A DNA stretch of 64,000 nt from Petrolisthes cinctipes (lineage: Eukaryota; Arthropoda; Malacostraca; Decapoda; Porcellanidae), in NCBI GenBank assembly GCA_033782935.1, contig JAWQEG010001378.1, forward strand, positions 434,498-498,497, in the 5' to 3' direction. Both the position numbers and the translations under genes were made by a program. This document shows positions 35,293 to 47,100 of the stretch, piece by piece. The first letter of the stretch is position 1. Every line of letters starts with the position of its first letter. Under the pieces are notes generated by a model, which saw only the letters and a list, made by a program, of their open reading frames with translations, made no database searches and was not told the origin of the DNA.

Positions 35293-35504
35293 ACAGCCAC
35301 AATCAAATAACCACCGACACTTTCCTTCCTTTGTAGTAGATATCTTGGTAAAAAAGTAAAACACATACATGATTTTGCAGCTCCTCATAATAATTATTGA
35401 GGGGGTTGAGTTGACGTAAGGTGTTGTATGATTATATTTTGATATGATACCGACTTATTTGCACGATAGAAGGAAAGTGTCGGTGGTTATTTGATTGTGG
35501 CTGT
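35293..35504. mobile_element. 212-bp TA-flanked MITE with perfect 36-bp TIRs
   Basis: Ends CAGCCACAATCAAATAACCA (36 bp, perfect) at 35293-35328 and, inverted, at 35469-35504, each flanked by TA. No coding capacity. Tc1/mariner-type by target site. Confidence 0.85.
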
Positions 35505-35539
35505 ACATTAAAGGGACAGTACAGGTAGGAAAGATTGAT

Positions 35540-35830
35540 AACAAAATGATGAGAGAGGTGAGGTCGAGATGGTGAGGGTATGTAGGACCATGGGACTGGT
35601 GATGGGTATATTTGGAATACAGTACAGTATTGTGCTTTGGATTGCACTGTCAGGCCAGATAAAAGTAAGGCCTAAGAGATCATTTGTGTTTGTGGTAAGG
35701 GAGGATATGCAGGTGGATGGTGTGATGAAGGAGGCTGCAGGGGACATGTGGTGATGGAGACAGATGATCTGCTGTGGTGGCCCCCAAAGGGACCAGCCGA
35801 AAGAAGACTGTAGTTGAAGCCCTCGATTGG
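35540..35830 (+). mobile_element. Possible decayed LINE C-terminal fragment
   Basis: Frames give MREVRSRW*GYVG and later MICCGGPQRDQPKED, patterns like the R-W-x-G-H-V and terminal block of RTE-clade LINEs. Stops are frequent and similarity is weak. Confidence 0.3.
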
Positions 35831-36074
35831 AGAAGTTAAGGGTCATTTGCTAGCAGTTACCAGCATCACTGCATGAAGACGATTCTCGCCAGCCAACAGT
35901 AGGTTATACGAGGGCACAATCCTTCCCCATCCAGTTCATTGACTCATGCACAGTACTGTACTTTGATAGACAGCATCACACTTACATCAATGGCCACATC
36001 TTACGGTAACAAAGGACACTTTTTTTATTAACTTCAGTGTCTCTTGAACTCTGAGGGATATTTATGACTTTACT

Positions 36075-36162
36075 AGGCAGTATGCTATTAGTGCAGAAAA
36101 TTAAAATTATTATAATACAGGCAGTATGCTATTAGTGAAGAAAATGAAAATTATTATAATAC
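36075..36162. repeat. 44-bp tandem duplication
   Basis: AGGCAGTATGCTATTAGTG starts two consecutive 44-bp units ending ATTATTATAATAC, with two substitutions. Confidence 0.85.
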
Positions 36163-39100
36163 TGTACTCCACTCATTATCAACTAAAGGAACATTTAATG
36201 TCCCATACTGGTATTACCTCACAAGAGGTGTAGGGGCCCAAAGTTAAGCTACTTCATCCAGATTTATTTAGGGATGTCAACCAACCAACTTTCAGTTTTA
36301 GTATGGCATAAGTGATAAGTTTCCCGGGCACCTCCAGGGTTGACTATAGGAATGAATATAACAGCAGGAAACATTAATAAGTATGCAAACTTTTTCCTTT
36401 ATTGGTGCTGATAAATAACTATTATCAGTTTTAAATCAAAAGTCAACATATAACAAATAAAAAAAATCTTTACCAAAGTCATTACAGTATACTTTCTTTT
36501 TTTTTTCACTTACAGAAAATACAGAGTAATACTGGACTACGAATCTACTTGAGATTTTACACTTAATTAACTCCTTTATGCACATTCACACAGAAGAGAG
36601 AGTAACAGTTGCCTTCATTTCCACCTGGTACAGTTGACATTGCCAGTCATCTTTTATCTCTCTCTCTCTCTCTCTCCTAAGATCATAATCATATTTCAAT
36701 ACTCCTGCTTTACACATCTCAGATACCAGCTGTATAGTACAGAGTATAATGTGGAAGTCAAGGCAACTGCATGTCTAAAAGAGTACCTGTTGATTATCAT
36801 TAGTAGCCCATGTTGATAGCAATCAATGCTCTGTGAGAGAGGATGCTAACATAGCAGCTTAGATAAGGAAGTTCATCTGGATCACAGTTCTTGAACTGAA
36901 ATTACAGTAAAACTATCAAACAAAAAGTTTTTGTCATACAGTGGGGATTAATTGTGTGATTCCCATGTTTAATAATATTACTGGAGATGATAAAAGGCAC
37001 TGCATGAATGGCCATATTACCTGTATTAACCAGCACCTTTGGATGGGATGGTTCAACTTTATCTATAGATATGCCAAAAGTCAGCTGCTCCTGAATGGAA
37101 GTGAAACCTGCCAGAGCTAGGTTAAGCAGCTCATATTTAAGTTATCCTCCCCACCCATTACTGTACATGTTCAGAGACGAGCCTCGAACTTGGGCCATTC
37201 CACACAAAGCGAGAAGACTACCAATAAACTCACCCAGTACCCTGTTCCTAAATGTCTTATCATTCAAGGGGATAGGCATAAGTAAACTGCCTTCCAGATT
37301 ACTTGAACAGGCTCAAATACTTGTACTGTACCTTTAAACCCATCATCCCATATAACAAGCACAATTACTATATATTTCAAAGTATATGACATGATACCTT
37401 GAAATATATTAGATATGCACCAATCTTCAACTTTTAAAACAAAAGAACACATCAAAAGACTTTAATGTGACATATAGGGAAAGTTGTTATTAGTGACCAA
37501 TTCCATCGACATTCAATGTGCCTTGATGTGTTACTTTATATGAGATCATCAACACCATACTTAAGTCTGAGGGAATGTATGGTATTAAAATATTGGGTAA
37601 ATATTATAAGACAGTACTGGAACCTTTTATACAGATAGGATAAGACACAGAGCACATGATTATTCTCTGCTAGGTTGATCCAAAAACAAACTGGAGGGAT
37701 GTCTCAAGTAATTCTATGTCTCAATTTACCCATATCTCAAGTTATTTAAGTATTAATTTACTCAATATCATGGGTGTCAGTACTTATCATCAAGGACCAA
37801 ACAAAAGATGGAAGCAATAATGGGACAAAACAATGAAGAGAATAGAGACCTCACCGTGGCTACAAGCTCAGAACACGTGTATAGCGAGCATGGAGCAGAG
37901 GTACCCATTGCACAGGTGAGCCCCACTTATGGAGCTACAGTACATTGTCCACTGTTAGATGGGGAAAGGAAGAAGAAAGAAAGTGCCCCAAAGGAGATTG
38001 ACAAAATTGAGATGGTCAAGAATCATAAGAGTGTTCACCATCCAATGTGCACCATGGCCAGAGTGTCAGATGTCAGCTTCACACGAAGCAGGGAGGTCGA
38101 AATAAACAACCATTGGCAAGACAATGTTCAACACATTGGGAGATGATGGAGTTTTCTCATCTAAATACAATCCCCAAGAAAACAAAACTTAGAAAGACAT
38201 AACTGTCCTTAACAAAAAGAGGTACTCTAGGTAGTTTAACCTTCTATGGAACTATGGTTCTACCCTGGCTTAATCAAATAATATGGAGTTAGTAGATTTG
38301 TAAAAAAAATTACAGATGCTCAAAACCAACTTTCACAACACTGACAAATGAAAATACTGTACTGTACACAACAGGAGTGTTAATACAAACCACCCCACAC
38401 CAAGGTGCTGACTAGGAATATGGCCGTGAGTCACTCAGATGTGCCTAACTTTCCCGACGAGTCTACAACAGTCTAGTACAGTGTGGGAAAGCTGGAACAA
38501 GCATATGATCCTAGCAGTACATACAGTCACAATCCACAATTTCCTTACCCTCCTAACTTAGATCCTTTAAATATATGCTTCAAATATACATTCCTGGTTC
38601 ATTCCAAATGTGAGCTCTTCCATTCTGATGCAGCATAACAATCTCTGAATCTCCACTGTTGCCTGCACTCTTGAGGTTTGAGGTAATTTCCTTTTCCAAA
38701 GGGGTAAAAAAGCTATGGACTGTGACTGTACATAAAATTAAATAAATTACTATCCCTGGTAATGAATTAACCAAGCCTCAATAATGAAAATTAAATATAA
38801 ACACTGATACAGCACAGTCCACCTCTAAACACCTGCATCATGAAAGCAGGTACAAAATACTCCTTAATAAACAGGTAGCCAAAGACATGACAATTATAAC
38901 CATTAAATATTTTTTCCCAAGGATATTCTTATTATCTGAACTTTGTAACACACACACAAAGTGACTTTCAAATCATGCTCAGGACACTTGTGAGGTTCTA
39001 ATGTTTAGCAAACGTGAGGTTCACCAAGCTTGTGTTGATGAGGTCAAATATTAAGAATATGTGGACAATTATATATACTGCACTGCACTATTTCTAAAAG

Positions 39101-41344
39101 TACTGTAGTATTGAAATTTTCATGACTGAGTTACTGCAAAAATATCAAGCAGATTTATGTAACTAGGAAACTCTTACATCAGTTACATGACATCAATATA
39201 TACTGTACATTACACAATCTCATCAGGGGAAAAGTAACAGGATAAAAATAAAACCTGTCTTTGATCCCCACATCTACAAAATCAATTATCGTCTAAGCCT
39301 TCTTCCCTACTGAGAAGTTCCCTACAGAGGGTGGGAATGGCAGAAGGCTCAACGGATTATCTAATTCTTATGCATTTTCCTTGCTCTCTTGATCAGTCTT
39401 ACTCCCCTTCTCACCCTCTCTGTAAGGGGATGCACACTAGTTGAATGCTATCTGACACGACTACAATAGGGTGTTGTCAAACAAGTGGATCAAGCTTGCT
39501 AGATAAATTGCATACATCAGCAAATACCACTGACTATCTGATCATGTAATTGCAGCTAATGCTTCAATTTCTGGTGCAATAAAAGTTGTTTGGTGAGGTG
39601 TGGTGTGTGCCTGCATAACAAGACAGTTGAATATCATAAAGCAAAGAAATTGGAGGTTCCTGACTCCTCTAAACTGTACGACAAAAGACCACTTATTTTT
39701 GAACAAGAACAGTCTGCTTTCTGGCTTACTTTATCTGAAACAGTAGCTTCCAGTTCTTATTCCCTTAATATCTCTGAACTCGATACAGAATGCAATTTCA
39801 TACGACACACTTCCTTTGCGGTGTCTGACAGGGCTGACAATACTGTAATGTGCATTGGCCGACATTGGACAAAATGAACATCAGTAATGAGTACAAACAC
39901 TGAAAATTGACACAAAGAGCTTGACAGTCATGCCGGGTACCGTCAACTACTGTGTATACACCTTAACAGAGGATCGTTATGGCATAAAAGTTTCCAAGTT
40001 ACTTTATCCTTAAACTCGTGAAGAACAAGTTTTTCCTAGTTTTAGTTCATAAATCTTTATCAAAATGCTCACTATTATCTATGGGCTGGTATCAAAAGGA
40101 AATGAGATGACCTCCCTTACAGAAAGTACCGTAAAATAATATGGTACAGTATTAGTCAAAGAAAGATTCATAAGTAGTCTTCTGTTGTTTGTCACACAGA
40201 CATCCCCACTATTATATGTTCTTCCACTTCTCAGAACAGTGAAAGGCAAAAATATTTGTCTAGAAGGTTGATGAAAAGATGTAGTAAAAGGGAAATACCT
40301 GAAGATTTGTGACAGCATTTAATGAATGGTAAACACTTCAGTGCACCAAGATCTAGGGCAGTTGTGGGCAAGGACTTTCCTACATATGTAAATAACAGAG
40401 TACTGTAAACATTTTTCAATTGATAAAACAAAGTACTGTACCATACATTTGCTTTTCAATGTACATAAACAGTCACAAACCACACAAACTTAAAGTCTTA
40501 AACAATAATCTGGTTGAGTGAGATCCATCCATTTAGCAGAATTAAGAGTGACAGTGCTGCATCCTCAGAATTTGGCCAGTCACAATTTACTGCGTCAGCT
40601 GTGAAATTGCCAAGTGCATAATGAACTAAAACATCATATGAGGAGCCTCTATTAATGACAATTCACTTGGTTTGATTCAATTAAATAAGGTGGAGGAGGT
40701 CTTGATGAGAAACACTGAAGATGAACAAATTAAAGGGGGATGACCGTGAGAAATGAGTGAATATTGAGAAGCAGATGAAGCGTGTAGAGTACAGTAACGG
40801 GAAAAAAAGAAATACCAAGACCCAAATGAAGAGAGGAAGGAGATTAATTACTTGAGGTAAGGCTATGAGTATTTGGCACGGGAGGAGAAAAAGTCTAGGG
40901 ATAATGATAAAAATATGTATAAGTTTTTCTGTCATGGCCATTCCCATACAGGGATATAGCATCAGGCAAAAGACTAAATATTACAGTACTGATATTGTCA
41001 ATAAAGGATCTTCCTCACATGCAGTAACTATACTGACAAAATTTTGTTAATAAAGCATAGGCTCTGTTTTTAATTATTTTGTTCAACATAAAATCAACAA
41101 TTGTAATTGTTTCCTTTTAATACAGCACTGAGAAACCATATCCACTTCTAGAGGTTATAGAAGAGTTGTTCCCATTTGAGTACTGTATCTGACAATGGCA
41201 TAATTAAAATAAGGGGAGATACTGCACATTCCTTTCACTGCATCATCAAAAGAGGAGTAAATGTATCACTACTCCTCCTTGTGCAAAAACAAACCTCTAA
41301 GCTGAACTGGACCGACCCACATGTAAGGTACATCTGGTAGACTA

Positions 41345-41410
41345 AGGTGACAACACAAGTCGACACCACCAGCAAGTGTGGGAAACCACAGGTGACGACA
41401 TTAGTCGACA
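41345..41410. repeat. 21-bp direct repeat, 45-bp spacing
   Basis: AGGTGACAACACAAGTCGAC and AGGTGACGACATTAGTCGAC, followed by a C-run; function not known. Confidence 0.5.
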
Positions 41411-44075
41411 GCGCAGTTTTTAAATTTGCGCACCCCCCGACATACTTGATTTGGCTCACAACAAGGGGAGTGTGTGCTTAGGCACTCGCCCGAGTCACAC
41501 CAGCCTTGTTTTGCCAGTGTAGGAATAGCTGTCAGCGTGTGAGGATGTATTTTGAGCACTCCGTTTTTGGGCTAATTACCATATATGTACTTAAAACCGA
41601 CAGTGACTCTATATTTCATATTATTGTGTTGAAAAATGTGATTCTGACATGTTTTATGACAAAATCAGAGCATGAAAACGTACTTAGTATTGTCACTAGT
41701 GTAAAAGTGTGATTTGAGTTGTGGTCATTCTGAGCTGGCTACCCGTCCTACAGATGTCCATTTAGTCTTCACAAGTACATCAGGAGACAGCCAAAGGTTT
41801 GTACTTTAATATCATGTATCATTTATTCATGTAGCTTAAATGATTTACACAATATTAGCTGTCAAATGTGTTGTTTCGTTTTGAGCGCGAGGCGGGAAAA
41901 AGGCCCGAAGAAGAGTGACCACGCTCGAGAACGCCTGCGCTTAGAGGGTTAAAAGTGAACTGTACTTTCCCCAAATCAGCAGCACCATTTACATAACAAA
42001 GGACAGGCCTCACACAGCATAGGGAAAGTTTTCATTAGATATATACAAGTATTAACAATCTCTGCAGGCGATTGTTAACAAAGGAAGGTGCAGTACCCTC
42101 ACCTATATTAAAAATATATACCACTATTAGACCCTACACACTCTACAATGAGCTACAAATGCCTGCACAGAAGGAATGTGATAATTTTGCAACCAGTAGT
42201 GCTCCCCCCCCCCATTTTTTTTTTAGGGAAGTGGGGAGTGTTACCAGGCAGAGACATATCAAGTTTCTTATATCTGACTATTATTAGTGCTGTTGCATCT
42301 GCACTTACTTTTTCTACTACAGTACTATAACTACTACCACCAATATCTTTACTACTACTGATGTACAATACTTGTTTTATTTTGTGGACATGAACTCAGA
42401 TAGGTCTCCCCTGAAGTTAACATTGGTTGCAACCATTCTCCTGCGATTATCATTCATGTCCTGAGAGTGATGTAAATCGTTTATCATATACCAAGACATA
42501 CAGAATGTTGGCAATGGTGATGAAGTTTCTTGTTAGCCACCTTGTACTGCTATATGATGAGCCTACTCGCATGAAAGACAGAAACTTATATTAAACTGTC
42601 ACCCAAGAATTTATAAACCAACTCCCAGTGAAGAACAAAATACAAGAAAAAAGCAACAAAACAGTAAAAGCTAAAACAAAATCTTACTAAAAAAATAAGG
42701 GGTACTTAAGTTCAAAGATCTGTCTGTTCCTTTGTATAATAATTCTTGACAACATATCTCACACATTCAAACCTTTATGTACAGACAACACCGACCAACC
42801 AACAGGGGAAACACAAGCTCGTGATTCATTCCACAAACCAGCTACAGGAACAAGCAATGAGTACCAAGTGTTTGCTTTGAAGAATGCACCATAATTACAG
42901 CATTACCTAATCTTCATATACACACAAAAACATGTACAGTATACGCAATGCACCATATACGGTAGTCACATCTTTGCCTAATAATTCAAGCATGCACACA
43001 TGCACACAAACCACATTCACACGGACATAACCTACATACAAATTCATTATATATCCGAGCATAGATTGTTATCATTATCTACTTTTAAAATGGGTCTAGA
43101 GAGGTCAGAGGGAGGCTGAGGAGAATGTAAGGCCTGAATTTCCTTCCCTGTCTAGTAAAAGGCCCTATGTAGTGGCAGGGTAGGAGGCATTGGGGAGGAT
43201 ATAATTTTCCTTCGCTATTGTTTGCATGAGATGAGGAATGACCATCATTTTTTACTAGTATCCATTAGAGAGATGAGCAATTCCTTCCTTCCTACCGTTC
43301 ATCAAAAAAATTCCTTTCTCCTTTCTCTTTTGCAATATATATATGCCCAGAGTACAATTGAGAGGTTCAAAGGTTCATATTGGCATAATGAGAAGCCTAA
43401 CTTGCACTGCCAGGTCTAAATCCTGTTTAATATCTGGGTAGGAGAAAGTGAATGAATGAAAAAGTAAAAAAGTTTGGTTACTAAATACAGGTATAGGTGT
43501 GGGTACCTGTATAGGGTAAAAGTGGAGTAATGGAGTGGGTGCTAGGGATGGGATGTTCATCAATAGTGGTGTTGATGAGAATGTCTGTGTGATGGGTGGA
43601 GTGTATGTAAGTGCTGTGGTTGTGTATGCGTGGGTTCGTGTTGGCGGGTGTGTTGTTGCTGAATGTGTAGGTGTGGATGTTGTATTTGTGAATGCTGTTG
43701 TTGCTGTTGTTGTTGTTGTGAAAACTGCTGTAGGTTTGGGTGAGAGACCCGTTGAGGAGTTGCATGAGGGTGGTACGATGCATGTAAGTGGGGTGTGTGT
43801 GCATGTAAGTGTGGAGATAGTTGAGGGCGTACTTGTGAATGTGAGTGAGGGGAGAGATGTAGCCGGGACTGTGAGCAGGTGACCAACTGAGGGTGAGTCT
43901 GGGAATACTGGGTTGAGACTTGTGTCCTCACAAAGTGTGAAAATGGGTGCCGTGAAGGGCGGTAGAACAAGTTTGGCTGTGGAGCAGATGTTGGTAGAGG
44001 CTGGTGTGGGCGGGAGAGAGGGTGTGGTGAGGGATGTGGGTGGGGAAAGTGGTGGGGGGTATAGCTGAGCCGGGT

Positions 44076-44151
44076 TCATTGTTGTAGTCGCAGGAACTCC
44101 TCAAATGCTTCTGCAACATCTCCCTCCAGTTCCTCCACAGCTGGTGACCAC
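44076..44151 (-). CDS. paip1: paip1 exon 9 (stop, acidic tail)
   Basis: Encodes WSPAVEELEGDVAEAFEEFL RLQQ then TGA. It corresponds to the C-terminal PABP-binding DEMDPEIEEAYEKFCLE of human PAIP1. Confidence 0.9.
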
Positions 44152-47100
44152 CTGCAGGTTAAAAAGAATAATTAGGATAACAACAAAGACTGATACTATT
44201 CAGTACCTCCAAAGCATCCTTACGAATATAACTTACATTGTTGGGTTAGACGGGCCAGCCCATAGAGATACTGATATCATGGTGTCAGGAAATTATTGTA
44301 TACATTTTTCCTTCAAGAACTTGTGTAGCAATAGCATGGAAGAAGTGGAGAGAGATTACAGAACTACTGATATACAAAAGTATTCTATTGAAAAACAAAA
44401 ATATACTACATGGAGCTCAAATATGATCAGTGTTGGTGTATGGTTAGACTCTGTTTTGTAGTTGTCTCAGTTGTAAACTTTCTTGCTTTCTATGACTTCT
44501 ACCTTGCTAATCAGTAATCACATAATGAGGCATTCTCTGGACAGAATATGGATCAACAACAAAGAAAAAGTTAAAAATAATTAGAATTAAAATATGGAGA
44601 TAACGAAGCATAGCAACGGAGATTATTAAATAAACTGATGTATGAAATATTAAGTAAGAACTACATTAATAAAATGAGGGAACACCAACTTACCCATAGT
44701 AGGCAGGGTCGTCATTATCGCTAGCTGAATCATCAGGGTCATCCTCCACTCGCTGTATAACACCTCCAGGGCCATAGTATACTGTCCCCAGCTGTGTCAA
44801 TATGCGAGGCATCGTTACTACGGTAGGTCTTATTAAAATAATTACTTATGTTACCAATGCTATAATGCTACAGAAAGTATGGATGGGTACTGTTCTTTAC
44901 ATATTACAGATTAAGATTTAAAACTACTAGCCAGCCAGCTGGTCAACTAGGTCCTCCAAATGGGCTAGGTCTTCTGCCCATTTCAACATATAATAGCTGA
45001 TCTGGGGCACTTCCCAGCCAAGATACCTAATATTTTTTCAATTATTGTAACATCCATTAGCCCCTAAATGACATGCTTGAGTAACCTGACATATTCCACA
45101 GCAGAGTATGCCTGTTTGAGTGGTGTAAATCCTTATCATGTCCAGTTATATATACATACTGCAATACAATTCATTATAACTCACCGGAACATTTGAATGT
45201 GTTGGGGTGGAGGTGGGTGAATCAGGAAGAGCTGGGTGTGAGGCAGCAGAGGGTGCAGGTGTAGGTGAAGGTGGGCCACGACCCCAGTTCGCAGCACGTA
45301 GCTCTATGACAGACAGCAGCATGGCACGTGTGTTGGGTGCTTGTAGAGGGGCAGTCATGGCTGCGTCCTTCACCTGACACATCACTTTGTCCATCTCTCC
45401 CCGGTGGCTCCTGTCTAAGGCGCTTCCTGTAAACTGCACACACAACATGAACTTAGGTAACCAAATAATTGTAACATTAATGAAACACTTTAACGCTCCC
45501 TTACTTTAAATACGCAAGTGCAACCACCACAATAAAGGCATACAGAAAACTCCACCAAGCCTCACCTTCAACACCTGAGCAACACACTTGAGATTGGGAT
45601 CTGTGGGCTGGGAGAGGAGAGTTGAGAGCAGCTGGCAGAGAGCTGAGCGTAGGACTTCAAGAGGGTGACCAGTGGAGGTAACCAACTGAGTAAACAGTTC
45701 TGCCAGGAAGAGGGTGTACCCACAAACTCGACTTGGTTCAGAAGCCAAGTACACCTCACGCACCTCAAACTCTTCCTGACACCTGTAGACATATTAATAA
45801 GAATTTCTATCAAAACATGTTAAGTATAGGTACTGGGATTTTACTTACTTCAACTTTGCTTCAGGAACATGATAGGAATGAAACAAGACTCCATATAAAT
45901 AAATCAATACATGAAAAAGCAATGTTATAAAAACAGGACAACTGAATACACAAATATATAATCAGTCTGAATAAAGAATTGTATATAATAGGCCAACAAG
46001 CCTCCTGTAATTTACTATATTCTTACAATCTGCTTTCTTATGCACACATATACAAGGCACACACCTTTTTAACCCAACTCTGGAAAAAATGCAAGCTATT
46101 CTTTTATTTTTGCAGTAGGTAATAGATTCCTGTGTTATTAACATTGTGTACCTATAAAATGAAAGGACTACAAAGTGTGAACAGAAAGTAATAGTCACCA
46201 TAGCACAAGGCAGTGACTTAATTCTCACCTCTGTAACAGGACACTCTTAAATGTAGGTCCATTATAAGCTTGTGTGATGCTCTTGGAGAGATGCTGACAC
46301 AGCCTCGCTCCACTGTACCGGAAGTTCAACTCACCAACTCCCTGTCAGTAACAGTCACAGGTTAACACAAACATTATATATACTGTATTGTAAGCACAAT
46401 CATTAGCACTAACCTGGATATATTGTACTGTATGTAAGGAAAATACATTGAGAAATTATTCCATGGTTCACCAACTCATTCATTTTCCCTTTCTCTCTTT
46501 TTCGTATCCTTCCCCTTCTTTTCTATTTTAGCTTTGTGTCAGATTTCTTTCTGCTGTATCTTCTGTTTCTCTTTTTTTATTATTATTTTCACCAGTTTTG
46601 CATGTACAACTTGTCTTTGCTCCATTATTCAAACCTCCCATCTTGGACCTTTCTTTGTGTGAAAGGACGGATGATGCTCTCACAAATAACAACATCAAAC
46701 TGTTCGTTGGGAGGGAGCAAGCAGGATTGATGGGTGCGTGATTATTGGTGCAATATTGGTATCTACATAATTTATTTAGGTACGATATTTCGATGCAGCT
46801 CAAACAGTCAATACATTAAGAGCTCAAAAATACGATAATCAAAAATTCGAAAAGCTCAAGAATCTGAATGGTTTTGTAATTTAAATTGCTCGCCCAAATT
46901 TGAGAGCAAATGGCGCCACTGCTGACCCACGCTATGTGAGCACGGTCGAAATCATCCCTTTGAAAATGCAAAGTGGTAATAGTAAAAAACCTGAGAAGAG
47001 AAAATAAGTGTCCCTTACAATTATATGGAATTGGAAACACAACTGTGTATGACATTAATAAAAAATGTGTAAATATCTTAAGAGATTCTGTACAAATGAG

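Larger units (their letters stand above)
33855..44075. other. Intergenic DNA between paip1 and intu, no gene recognised
   Basis: Holds the intu promoter/5' UTR (right of 33854 in the minus sense), the paip1 3' UTR near 44 kb, foldback and MITE elements and a possible LINE tail. Short open frames (for example 37808-38146 and 39590-39877 on +) have no recognisable domain, no partner exons and biased composition; I do not call them. Confidence 0.6.

Noticed and set aside
37808..38146. 112-codon + strand open frame in the intu-paip1 interval
   Set aside because: No recognisable domain, no splice partners, not flanked by a promoter or poly(A) signal I can defend, and of a length that chance allows here.
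39290..39420. Possible further RTE-like LINE tip (CTGAGAAGTTCCCTACAGAG)
   Set aside because: Only a loose likeness to the GGGAACTCCCCCCAAGGGGG terminal block; too diverged to call.
39590..39877. 95-codon + strand open frame
   Set aside because: No similarity recognised, average composition, isolated; treated as chance.
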